Shown: one piece after another, positions 1 to 7,809 of the stretch | Layout: every line of letters starts with the position of its first letter | Numbering within the stretch: position 1 is the first letter of the stretch | Source of the DNA: Armatimonadetes bacterium Uphvl-Ar2 | Lineage (GTDB): Bacteria > Armatimonadota > Fimbriimonadia > Fimbriimonadales > Fimbriimonadaceae | Assembly: GCA_002162095.1 (NCBI GenBank) | Contig: CP021424.1 | Span: forward strand, 744,001 to 808,000 | Direction of reading: 5' to 3' | Length of the DNA: 64,000 bases | The notes under the pieces: generated by a model | What the model saw: the letters and a program-made list of their open reading frames with translations, nothing else | Databases searched by the model: none | Told to the model about the DNA's origin: nothing | Program-made: the position numbers and the translations under genes

Positions 1-1913
1 TGCAAGCTCTGATTCAAGCGGGCCAGCTTCCTGATGCCGCGTACCCGCCCATCCAGTGCGAGGCGCCGAAGCAACCGGACCACGGCGACCTCGCAGTGCC
101 TTTTGCCTTGGGGGCGGCGCGCTTTGCCGGCATGAACCCGCGTGCGCTGGCCGAACTCCTGGTCGAGCGCCTGCGCCAAAACCCGCTCATCGCTTCGGTG
201 GAGATTGCCGGGCCGGGGTTTGTCAACCTTCGCCTCTCGCCCACCGCCTACCAGCAAGCCCTGAACGCCGTTTTGAACTCCGCTGGCCAGAGCGTGCTGC
301 GTGACGCCGCGCACTTCGGTCGCCCCTCGTGTGAGCGACCCGAGCGCATCAACGTCGAGTTTGTGAGCGTGAACCCGAACGGCCCGATCACCATCGGGAG
401 CGGGCGCGGGGCGGCCTATGGTTCCGCCCTGTGCAACGTGCTGCAAGCCGCCGGCCACACGGTCCACCGCGAGTACTACATCAACGACGGCGTGAACAGC
501 GAGCAGATGCGCCAGTTCGCCCTCAGCGTCCGCGCGCTCAAGCTGGGCACCGAGTTCCCGGAGAAGGGCTACAAAGGCGATTACGTGCAGGCCGTGGCCG
601 ACCAGATCGAACCCCAAGGCGACCCCGACGTGATCTGGTGGCAACAGGAAGCCCAGGCCCTGATGCTGCAGCGCCAGCGCCGCGATCTGGAAACCTTCGG
701 CGTGGCCTTCGACACCTGGTTTAGCGAGCAAACGCTCCACGATTCGGGCCGCGTGCGGGCCTGCATTGACGAACTGGAAGCCAAGGGCATCGCCGATCGC
801 CAGCCCGTCCGCCGCTCCCTCAAGCTCGGCAAGAAGAGCGTGATCGAAGATGTGATCGTCGAAGATCAGCCGGTGGACGAAGATGACGCCGCCGGCAGCG
901 AGCCGACCGTGTGGCTGCGTTCCACCAAGCTGGGGGACGACAAGGACCGCGTGCTCCGCCGCAAGGATGGCCGCCTCACTTACATCGCCGGTGACGTGGC
1001 GTACCACGATGACAAGTTCAACCGCCCGGCCAACGCCGACCGCCTCATCACGGTGCTTGGCCCGGACCACCACGGGTTCATTGGTCGCCTCAATGCCGTC
1101 GTGGCGGCCATGCAAATGCCGCGCGTGGCCGCGAATGCCGAAGGCGAACCCCTAAGCGAGATTGATGCCAAGCGGTACACCAGCCCGGCCGAGCGCGACG
1201 CCTGCCAAGCCGCGGCCCAGGATGCCGAAAGCAAGCTGCTGGTGCAGATTTATCAGCTCGTGCGCTTTATGAAGGACGGCCAGCCCGCCCCCATGCGCAA
1301 GCGCGACGGCAACATCTACGCCATCAGCGACCTCATCGAGGAGATCGGCGCGCAGGCCGCCCCGCAGGCCGACCGCGAAGAGCAGGTTCGCATTGGGCGC
1401 GACGTGGCGCGGTTCTTCTACCTGATGCGCCACCACGACACCACGTTCGACTTTGACCTCGACCTGGCCGCCCGCCAGAGCGACGAGAACCCGGTGTTCT
1501 ATGTGCAATACGCCCACGCGCGCATCGAGCAGGTGCTTCGCCGCGCCCGCGAGGAAGCCAGCTCCCTCTACCCGGACAGCAACGCCGTAAACGGAGGTCT
1601 GACAGCCGCTGCCCGCGACCTGCACGAGCGGGAAAAACAGCTTCTGCTGCAAGTGTGCGCGCTGCCGGACGAAGTGGCCCTGGCCGCCGAAGACGGGGCG
1701 GTGAACCGCCTGACGAACTACGCGATGGAACTCGCCCGGGCGTACCACGGGTTCTATGACACCTGCCGGGTGATCGACACCGACGCCCCCGAGGTCTCGC
1801 AACAGCGTTTGGCCCTGTGCGTGGCGGCCCGGACGGCCCTGCAAGGCGTGCTGGAGTTGCTAGGCGTAAGTGCCCCGCTCCGAATGGATCGGCCCGCCGC
1901 GCCGTCGGAATGA
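1..1913 (+). CDS. argS: Arginyl-tRNA synthetase, 5' end cut by window
   Basis: This cytosolic enzyme charges tRNA-Arg with arginine using ATP. The frame is open from base 3, so the gene begins before the window. The conserved N-terminal segment PKQPDHGDLAVPFAL is read upstream of the first in-window GTG at 96, so that codon is internal. The catalytic Rossmann fold follows (REYYINDG), then the typical segment RFFYLMRHHDTTFDFDLDLA with SDENPVFYVQYAHARI and the DALR anticodon-binding C-terminus. The usual HxGH signature reads TIGS at 390-401, and the KMSK position reads PMRK at 1290-1301. The rest matches bacterial ArgRS well. A hypothetical gene follows after 7 nt. Confidence 0.95.
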   Translation, partial: QALIQAGQLPDAAYPPIQCEAPKQPDHGDLAVPFALGAARFAGMNPRALAELLVERLRQNPLIASVEIAGPGFVNLRLSPTAYQQALNAVLNSAGQSVLRDAAHFGRPSCERPERINVEFVSVNPNGPITIGSGRGAAYGSALCNVLQAAGHTVHREYYINDGVNSEQMRQFALSVRALKLGTEFPEKGYKGDYVQAVADQIEPQGDPDVIWWQQEAQALMLQRQRRDLETFGVAFDTWFSEQTLHDSGRVRACIDELEAKGIADRQPVRRSLKLGKKSVIEDVIVEDQPVDEDDAAGSEPTVWLRSTKLGDDKDRVLRRKDGRLTYIAGDVAYHDDKFNRPANADRLITVLGPDHHGFIGRLNAVVAAMQMPRVAANAEGEPLSEIDAKRYTSPAERDACQAAAQDAESKLLVQIYQLVRFMKDGQPAPMRKRDGNIYAISDLIEEIGAQAAPQADREEQVRIGRDVARFFYLMRHHDTTFDFDLDLAARQSDENPVFYVQYAHARIEQVLRRAREEASSLYPDSNAVNGGLTAAARDLHEREKQLLLQVCALPDEVALAAEDGAVNRLTNYAMELARAYHGFYDTCRVIDTDAPEVSQQRLALCVAARTALQGVLELLGVSAPLRMDRPAAPSE

Positions 1914-1920
1914 CAGCACC

Positions 1921-2802
1921 ATGCACTTCGACCGCCGCCATCTAGAAGCCGGCCCGATGCGGATCGTGGCGGTCCACCCGCACTGGCGGCCCCACGACCT
2001 GCACACCCTGCAGGACCTGGTGGCATCGCTGGCCGAACTCGGCAAGACCCTCGGCGAGCGCGGCTGGGCCACCGCTCGCGACCTGTGGGTGTTCCCCGCT
2101 GATGGCGGCGAGTTTCTCTACGGTCTCAACGAATGGGCGGCCACCATGCGCGCCCCCACCTGGCACCGCGCGATGAGCCTGGGCTTGCTGGACGAGAAGA
2201 TTTGGAAATGGGCCGCGCCCCTCTGGCGAGGCGCCCCCGTGGGCTGGAAGCACGCCGTGGGCCTGGAATACCGCCGCGCCAAGGCCCCCGAGGTGGCGCT
2301 TTCCTATCACACCGCGTTTGCGGGAATGTCGCAGGCGTTCGGGGTGACCGTGGTCGGCCCGAGCCTGGCACTCCCCGTAGTGGGCGAAAGCGAAGAAGGA
2401 TGGAAAATCGACAAGCGCGCCCCGTTCAAGCGGGTGGCCGGGGTATTCAGCCTCGGCAAGCTGGTGAAGACGGCCAGCCAAGCCTCGCTCGCCCTTGATG
2501 ATGAGGCCTGGCAGATCATCCCCGGTGAGGGCTCGGCCACCTGGACGGCCTCCGAGGGCGACGAGCTCCACTCCTACTCGGTCGCCCTGGGCAACGACCC
2601 CGCTCCCAAGCACGCCACGGTGGTGCGCCTCGCCCGCACCCGCGAGCCGGCTTCCCTGCCCGTCGGCACCGAGGTGCGCCTGGAATGGGGCGGCAATCTA
2701 TGGGATTGGCCCAGCGGCGGCAGCGTGCGCGCGCAGGATGCAGCCGGCAAATGGCACCGCGAAATCACGCCCGAAGGTCTGGCCATTGCGTTTGGCACCT
2801 AA
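1921..2802 (+). CDS. Hypothetical protein downstream of argS
   Basis: This 293-aa protein belongs to no family I recognise. The open frame extends upstream into argS, but ATG 1921 lies 7 nt after the argS stop. ATG 1957 (MRIVAVHPHW) is an alternative start. There is no signal peptide or membrane segment. The sequence is rich in Trp and Pro with mixed charge, and contains HPHWRPHDLHTL near the start and SYHTAFAGMSQAFG in the middle. Codon use matches argS and hemW, so it is an ordinary resident gene, probably co-transcribed with argS. No function can be assigned. Confidence 0.75.
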   Translation: MHFDRRHLEAGPMRIVAVHPHWRPHDLHTLQDLVASLAELGKTLGERGWATARDLWVFPADGGEFLYGLNEWAATMRAPTWHRAMSLGLLDEKIWKWAAPLWRGAPVGWKHAVGLEYRRAKAPEVALSYHTAFAGMSQAFGVTVVGPSLALPVVGESEEGWKIDKRAPFKRVAGVFSLGKLVKTASQASLALDDEAWQIIPGEGSATWTASEGDELHSYSVALGNDPAPKHATVVRLARTREPASLPVGTEVRLEWGGNLWDWPSGGSVRAQDAAGKWHREITPEGLAIAFGT

Positions 2803-2829
2803 ATTGAGGCGTAGAACAGGCAAGGCACC

Positions 2830-3000
2830 ATGAAGATGAAGATGATATGGGGTGGCGGGCTCGGCGTGCTGCTCGGCTACGGCTACCACCTGTGGATGGC
2901 CAGCATGAAGACCAACTGTATTTCGTGCCAAGTTTCGGCCGTGCCCATGGTGGCGGGGCTCATCTTTGGCCTGCTGGCCGCCGGGACGAGCCGCCCGTAA
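2830..3000 (+). CDS. Small 56-aa membrane protein
   Basis: This short gene reads MKMKMIWGGGLGVLLGYGY at its start, then a Cys pair (NCISCQ), then a second hydrophobic stretch (VAGLIFGLLAAG). It therefore has two short transmembrane segments joined by a Cys-containing loop. A weak ribosome site (AGGCAAGG) precedes ATG 2830, and hemW starts 36 nt after the stop. The layout resembles small DUF6132/YtxH-like membrane proteins, but the match is by general pattern only. Its position in a co-directional run of genes and its clean hydrophobic profile support it as real. Confidence 0.55.
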   Translation: MKMKMIWGGGLGVLLGYGYHLWMASMKTNCISCQVSAVPMVAGLIFGLLAAGTSRP

Positions 3001-3035
3001 GCGGCCCCGAGTTTCCTGCCAAACTCGAAGGTGCC

Positions 3036-4139
3036 ATGAGCGGACCGGTCGCGATTTACATCCACGTGCCGTTCTGCCCCAGCAAGTGCGGGTACTGCGA
3101 CTTCAACAGCTTCGCGATGACCGGCCCGATCCAGGGCGAAACCGTGGACGCGATGGAGCACGAAATCCGCACCTCGCCCCACGCGGGTCGCCCGGCCAAA
3201 ACCATCTTCTTCGGGGGCGGCACGCCCACCTATCTGGAGGCTTCGCAGCTCGCCCGTTTGCTCCAGGCCGTGCTGGACACCCACCCCGCCGGCGCCGAGA
3301 CCGAGATCACGACCGAGAGCAACCCCGGCACGGTCACCTTGGAGAAGCTGGGGGCGCTAAGACAGGCCGGGTTTAACCGCCTCAGCCTGGGCGCACAGAG
3401 CTTTGCCACCCAAGACCTGGTGCAACTGGGGCGCGTGCACGGAGTCGCTGAGATCGCCGAGGCCGTCACCGCTGCCCGCCAGGCCGGATTCGAGAACCTC
3501 AACCTTGACCTGATGTTCGGGCTGCCGGGGCAGAACCTCGCCCGCTGGCGTAACAACCTCGACCAAGCCCTGGCCCTGCACCCGGACCACCTCAGCCTCT
3601 ACGGCCTCACCATCGAGCCCAATACGAGGTTCTTCCGCTACTTCCAGCGCGGCTGGCTGGACCTGCCCGCCGAGGACACGATGGTGGCGATGTACGAAGA
3701 AGCCGTGGCCCGCATGACGGCGGCGGGTCTGGAACCCTACGAAATCAGCAACTTCGCCCGCCCCGGCCGCCGCTGCCAGCACAACCTGGCCTACTGGCGC
3801 GCCGAGGAGTACATTGGTTACGGGCCGGGGGCCGTGGGGCGCATCGGCACCCGCCGGGGCACCAATCTCAAGCACCCCGCGCGTTACGTGGAGGCGGTGC
3901 GGGCCGGTGAGCCGCTGTGGCTTGAAGAAGAAGAACTGAGCCACGACGACCTGCGGCTGGAGCGCATCATGCTCGGCATCCGCATCGAAGAAGGCCTGGA
4001 CCTCGCGGCCGTACCGCTCAGCGACACCGCCATTGCTTCGGTCACCGAGCCCGGGTGGGCCACCACCGAGGGGGATCGCCTCCGCCTCACCCCCGCCGGG
4101 CGGCATTTTGCGTCCGAAGTTGCCGTTCGGCTTGCGTAG
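3036..4139 (+). CDS. hemW: HemW-like radical SAM protein
   Basis: This 367-aa protein is a heme chaperone of the coproporphyrinogen III oxidase-like radical SAM family. The 4Fe-4S motif CPSKCGYC lies near the N-terminus (Cys14, Cys18, Cys21), followed by FFGGGTPTYL, ITTESNPGT, LSLGAQSF and the NLDLMFGLPGQ segment typical of HemW. ATG 3036 has GAAGG a few bases upstream; the frame is open further upstream but overlaps the small membrane gene. HemW proteins bind heme and deliver it to respiratory proteins rather than acting as the oxidase HemN. The CxxxCxxC ligands are intact. Confidence 0.93.
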   Translation: MSGPVAIYIHVPFCPSKCGYCDFNSFAMTGPIQGETVDAMEHEIRTSPHAGRPAKTIFFGGGTPTYLEASQLARLLQAVLDTHPAGAETEITTESNPGTVTLEKLGALRQAGFNRLSLGAQSFATQDLVQLGRVHGVAEIAEAVTAARQAGFENLNLDLMFGLPGQNLARWRNNLDQALALHPDHLSLYGLTIEPNTRFFRYFQRGWLDLPAEDTMVAMYEEAVARMTAAGLEPYEISNFARPGRRCQHNLAYWRAEEYIGYGPGAVGRIGTRRGTNLKHPARYVEAVRAGEPLWLEEEELSHDDLRLERIMLGIRIEEGLDLAAVPLSDTAIASVTEPGWATTEGDRLRLTPAGRHFASEVAVRLA

Positions 4140-4166
4140 TTCGACCAGGGTCGGCAAAATGAACCC

Positions 4167-5666
4167 ATGCGCATGTGGATGCTGGATGTGGCGCGCGAGC
4201 AGTGCGTCACCCGCGAGCACCTGTTCCGATACGCCACCGAGACCCTAGACGCGGGCTACGACGCCCTGGGGCTGTACCTGGAACACCGTTTCGCCTACCC
4301 CAGCACCCCCTGGAGCCACGGCACCGGCGTCCTAACCCCGGAAACCATCCGGGCCGTGCGCAGCGAGTTCCCCAGCCTGCGCCTGGTGCCGTTTGTGAAC
4401 CTCCTCGGGCACGTGGAAGGGTTCCTCTACACCGAGCCTGGCCACCGCTGGGCCGAAGAAGAAATGAAGGGTCTGCAGGCGTGCCCGAGCAACCCGGACT
4501 TTGTGCGCTTTGCTGAGGGCATCCTCGATGACACCCTGGCCATCTTCGATGACGAATGGGTGCACATCGGTGGGGATGAAACCGCGCAACTGGGCAAATG
4601 CCCGACCTGCCAAGCCCGCGTGGACGCCCACCCCGGCGACGGCAAGGCCGCGCTCTACTCCGAACACTTCGGGCCGCTGGCTGCGCGCGTGGTGCAGGCC
4701 GGGCGGACCCCCGCCGTGTGGGGCGACATGTTCCTAGAGCACCCCGATGCCCTGGCCGCCATGCCCCGCGAGACGGTGCTGTTCGACTGGCAATACTTCA
4801 ACGGCGTGGCCGAAACGGCCGCCCGGCTGGGCGCGCACGGCCACCGGGTGGTGGGCTGCCCTGCACTGCACGTTTACAACGCGGCCTGGATGCACCTGGG
4901 CCCGAGCGACGAGAACATCCGCCAGGTGGCCCGCGATGTGCAAGCCCTGAACCTGGAAGGCGTGTGCCTGACCACCTGGGAGACCACGATGTTCAGCAGC
5001 TACGACACGCTTTTGCCGGCAGTGCGGGCGGCGCGGGCAATCATGGATGACCCCGAGGGGGCCCCGAGCTTGCTATCGGCTTACGATTCCGAGTGGGCGA
5101 ACCTGATGGGGGTGGCACTTAATGAACTCGGTGGGGTGTGGGGGCACAGCCGCCACCGCCACAAGTTGAAGTCGCGGATGTTCCTTTATGCCGACCCGTT
5201 CCTGGCCGGCCAGCACCACGCAGAGGAGATCTGCGGGCCGATGGGCGACCAAGCGCTGGCACTTGTTGAGCGCGCCTTTGCCGCCACCGACGATGAAGCC
5301 GAGAAGGGCGTGGCCCTGGCCTGCCGCAGCATGATCGAGTTTGTGCGGATGGCGCACGTGGCGCGGTTGCTCTACGCCGAAGGGCAAACCGAGCGGGCGG
5401 TGAGCGCTCTGGCCCCCACGCGGTATCTGTTCGAGACGCTGGAGCGGACGGCGAAGCGGACGCACGAGCGCATCGGCGGGAGCCTAGCCGACATCGAGCG
5501 GGCGCGGCGGGCCAAAGCGCACGTGGAGACGGTGATCCAGCGGATTCGGCAGTACGGGGATGGGTCGCTGGGCTACGTCCCGGCGTGGAACGTGCTGACC
5601 CACCCCAACTTTATGCCGCACGACCAGGCGAGCTGGTGGATTGTGAATTCTTGGGGTCGCCCGTGA
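4167..5666 (+). CDS. GH20-like beta-N-acetylhexosaminidase, cytoplasmic
   Basis: This 499-aa protein has a glycoside hydrolase family 20 TIM barrel. The key signature WVHIGGDET carries the substrate-assisted catalytic Asp-Glu pair (about residues 137-138) and is followed by a CPTC pair. It has no signal peptide and no GH20b N-terminal domain, so it is shorter at the N-terminus than the secreted GH20 at 39469 and probably acts on intracellular GlcNAc-containing fragments. The C-terminal third is helical and charged. Its last 127 or so codons are duplicated almost exactly at 7414-7796. It converges on the A-family gene at 5680 with a 13-nt gap. Confidence 0.82.
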   Translation: MRMWMLDVAREQCVTREHLFRYATETLDAGYDALGLYLEHRFAYPSTPWSHGTGVLTPETIRAVRSEFPSLRLVPFVNLLGHVEGFLYTEPGHRWAEEEMKGLQACPSNPDFVRFAEGILDDTLAIFDDEWVHIGGDETAQLGKCPTCQARVDAHPGDGKAALYSEHFGPLAARVVQAGRTPAVWGDMFLEHPDALAAMPRETVLFDWQYFNGVAETAARLGAHGHRVVGCPALHVYNAAWMHLGPSDENIRQVARDVQALNLEGVCLTTWETTMFSSYDTLLPAVRAARAIMDDPEGAPSLLSAYDSEWANLMGVALNELGGVWGHSRHRHKLKSRMFLYADPFLAGQHHAEEICGPMGDQALALVERAFAATDDEAEKGVALACRSMIEFVRMAHVARLLYAEGQTERAVSALAPTRYLFETLERTAKRTHERIGGSLADIERARRAKAHVETVIQRIRQYGDGSLGYVPAWNVLTHPNFMPHDQASWWIVNSWGRP

Positions 5667-5679
5667 GAGATCCTCGGGT

Positions 5680-6831
5680 TTAGCCAGGTCTAATGATTCG
5701 CATCAATTTGCCTGTATGCCCGGACCACATTTGCCCTCCTGGCATCGGAGTAACCCAATCCTCTCCACAGTCGGCGTACAGCATGAGAGTTCCCGTCAGG
5801 CTCTCTTCCACTGTAAGATCCCGCCAAACGGGGCCGAATCGCCTCGCAATGATGGGAACGTTCATAAGTTCTGCCCGCGTGAACTTCGCCCTGCCATCGT
5901 CGCCAATTCGCTCCGCAAGTTCTTGCGGGAAGCCCTCTTCCATCAAGCCCTTGATGACCAATTCCCGATAGGTTTTCGCGGCATCCTTGACAATCGTGCG
6001 GCGGTCCTGAACGAAGAACGGTATCGTATCGAGAACTTCGCGCATTCCTTCCAAGATTTCTGTAGTCGTGAACTTGCCTTTCAAGAAGACTTTGGGTTCT
6101 CCGAGCCGCGCATCGTAGCGGCACGTGTATCCCATTCCGGAGATAATGGCAATCACTTGCTGGACGGTCAACAACCGACCTTCGCCAAAATCCAGTGACT
6201 TTGGAAGCTCCTCAGTTGTGGTCTTCGGCGTCATCCACCCTGCTTGGCCAGATGGTCGTACACTTGACTGTCGATTATCCTTCTCAGGAATCGTAAAGAT
6301 TGTTCGATCTTCTCCTTGATCAAGAATGGTAATCCTAGCTTTGATAAAAAGTGGAACATCCTTTCGGTCTTGAACGGCCTGATTCACGCTTGGGTTGATC
6401 CGAGTAACAGACAAGATTAATTCGTGTTCCTCTGCCGAAAGCTGCTGAAAGCTTAGACCCTTAAACAACGCGTCCGACCGAGTCCGGACGAAATCCCACA
6501 GTCCGGCCCCTTCCCCGACTGCCATCAAAGAAGGTACGTCTTTACGCCGCGCCAGAACATCCGCGCGGCCCACCACCACATGGCGGCGCAACGACATCTG
6601 GGCGACTTCGGCCAGGCTTTCCGCCCGGATCGTCCCGTCCTCAGCCGTACTGACATCGGACGGATACCAGTTGTGAGCATCAAGAATCAATGGTCCTGGG
6701 TGGGCAACCCACAGCTCACGCAGTTCATCCTGATTAAGTGTGGAGCCAGGGTCAACTGGGGTGGCCGGCTGGGCCATGCTCTGACAACAAAGCATGGCCG
6801 CCAGAATCGGCATCAACGATGACGCTCGCAT
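5680..6831 (-). CDS. Family A secreted protein A1
   Basis: This 383-aa exported protein of unknown function is one of four paralogues here. The frame is open upstream to 6870, but ATG 6831 (MRASSLMPILAAMLCCQSMAQ) begins a clean signal peptide 11 nt after the B1 stop. The mature protein has three conserved blocks: HPGPLILDAHNW; VGRADVLARR; and LDFGEGRLL followed by RYDARLGEPKVFLKGKF. The third block resembles the small STN/N-domain found before secretin and TonB-receptor barrels; that assignment is inference. The mature part is about 95% identical to A2 at 7810-8988. GC is clearly lower than in the GH20 gene next to it. It is probably translated with B1 as an operon. Confidence 0.8.
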   Translation of the reverse strand: MRASSLMPILAAMLCCQSMAQPATPVDPGSTLNQDELRELWVAHPGPLILDAHNWYPSDVSTAEDGTIRAESLAEVAQMSLRRHVVVGRADVLARRKDVPSLMAVGEGAGLWDFVRTRSDALFKGLSFQQLSAEEHELILSVTRINPSVNQAVQDRKDVPLFIKARITILDQGEDRTIFTIPEKDNRQSSVRPSGQAGWMTPKTTTEELPKSLDFGEGRLLTVQQVIAIISGMGYTCRYDARLGEPKVFLKGKFTTTEILEGMREVLDTIPFFVQDRRTIVKDAAKTYRELVIKGLMEEGFPQELAERIGDDGRAKFTRAELMNVPIIARRFGPVWRDLTVEESLTGTLMLYADCGEDWVTPMPGGQMWSGHTGKLMRIIRPG

Positions 6832-6842
6832 GGCTTCGAAGC

Positions 6843-7313
6843 TTACTCTCCCGCGCCAGTGATACTGCATGGGTCTACTTCGATGTGGTGCGTTAGGTAG
6901 TTGTACGGCAATGTCACACTTTGCTCGTATGGTGTCGTTGGCAACAACGTCGGCATACTCGGATAAGGGTGATCGCTGTTTTGGAGAAAGAAGTACACGG
7001 TCCCATAGAAGCCGATCCCGTAATCGTACTCAAAGGTTTTCGGCTCAGTGTTAAAGTTCGTCGAGTACGTCATCGCCGGGAGCGGTGATTGGGTCGTGTA
7101 CTTACCTGGCGTTCCCGTTTGCCATCGTTGCCATGACCCAAAGATCGGAGTCACGGTATGGGAAACGGTACCCCGACCTGAGCAGCCGCTGAACGGCTTC
7201 GATCCGATGTAAATCTTCCAGGGAATCCTCTCGTCGTCAATTGGGTTGTACGTCTGAGCAAAGGCACAGCTCAGAATGGAAAGGGTCCCGATCGCTACTA
7301 ATGCAAGTCGCAT
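6843..7313 (-). CDS. Family B secreted protein B1
   Basis: This 156-aa protein has a clear signal peptide (MRLALVAIGTLSILSCAFAQ). The mature part is rich in Tyr, Pro, Thr and aromatic residues, with YNPIDDERIPWKIYIGSKPF near the start and GIGFYGTVYFFLQN in the second half. Two Cys residues in the first half-loop and tail (SGCSG and DPCSI) match those of paralogue B2 at 13862-14347, suggesting one disulfide. It is the first gene of a B1-A1 pair. The predicted -10 box lies 6 nt before the ATG with no ribosome site, so the mRNA may be leaderless. The function is unknown. Confidence 0.75.
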   Translation of the reverse strand: MRLALVAIGTLSILSCAFAQTYNPIDDERIPWKIYIGSKPFSGCSGRGTVSHTVTPIFGSWQRWQTGTPGKYTTQSPLPAMTYSTNFNTEPKTFEYDYGIGFYGTVYFFLQNSDHPYPSMPTLLPTTPYEQSVTLPYNYLTHHIEVDPCSITGAGE

Positions 7314-7319
7314 AAAGGA

Positions 7320-7349
7320 ACGCTACCCCCCCCACCTCAGGCGTGTCAA
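7320..7349 (-). promoter_or_regulatory. Promoter of B1-A1 with G8 spacer tract
   Basis: On the minus strand there is a perfect TTGACA (7344-7349), an 18-nt spacer ending in eight G (7326-7333), then TAGCGT (7320-7325) and 6 nt to the ATG at 7313. The same arrangement occurs upstream of B2. The G run lies directly against the -10 box, where a change in its length would change promoter spacing. Confidence 0.6.
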
Positions 7350-7413
7350 GGTCTGCGCGAAAATCTTAACAAAAAAGTTGCCCCGCGACCAATTTGAACC
7401 TAAATCTACTTTC

Positions 7414-7796
7414 CCACCGACGATGAAGCCGAGAAGGGCGTGGCCCTGGCCTGCCGAAGCATGGTCGAGTTTGTGCGGATGGCGCACTTGGCGCACCTGC
7501 TTTACGCCGAGGGGCAAACCGAGCGGGCGGTGAGCGCTCTGGCCCCCACGCGGTATCTGTTTGAGACGCTGGAGCGGACGGCGAAGCGGACGCACGAGCG
7601 CATCGGCGGGAGCCTAGCCGACATCGAGCGGGCGCGGCGGGCCAAAGCGCACGTGGAGACGGTGATCCAGCGGATTCGGCAGTACGGGGATGGGTCGCTG
7701 GGCTACGTCCCGGCGTGGAACGTGCTGACCCACCCCAACTTTATGCCGCACGACCAGGCGAGCTGGTGGATTGTCAACGCTTGGGGTCGCCCGTGA
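7414..7796 (+). pseudogene. Duplicated 3' fragment of the GH20 gene
   Basis: This fragment matches 5284-5666 almost base for base and keeps the reading frame to the TGA, but it lacks the catalytic barrel and any upstream start region. It encodes only the last 127 or so residues. Differences from copy 1 cluster in its first half (for example AHLAHLLYAEG against AHVARLLYAEG). It is joined directly to the remnant of the reductase gene tail. It is a by-product of the tandem duplication, not a functional enzyme; an in-frame GTG at 7440 could at most give a short product. Confidence 0.85.
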
Positions 7797-7809
7797 GACA
7801 ATCTCGGGT

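Larger units (their letters stand above)
5284..7413. repeat. Tandem duplication unit, copy 1
   Basis: This unit holds the 3' third of the GH20 gene, gene A1, gene B1 and a 28-base remnant matching the 3' end of the ferredoxin-NADP reductase gene (7386-7413). The same order, without the B gene, recurs from 7414. The unit boundaries at 5284, 7414 and 9098 all carry the 10-base word CCACCGACGA. This indicates a duplication by recombination between a short match in the GH20 gene and one in the reductase gene. Confidence 0.8.

Noticed and set aside
5680-7313. A/B pairs as a toxin-antitoxin or contact-toxin system
   Set aside because: Both proteins carry signal peptides, the larger is duplicated without its partner (A2, A3), and no toxin fold or immunity-like small cytoplasmic protein is visible.
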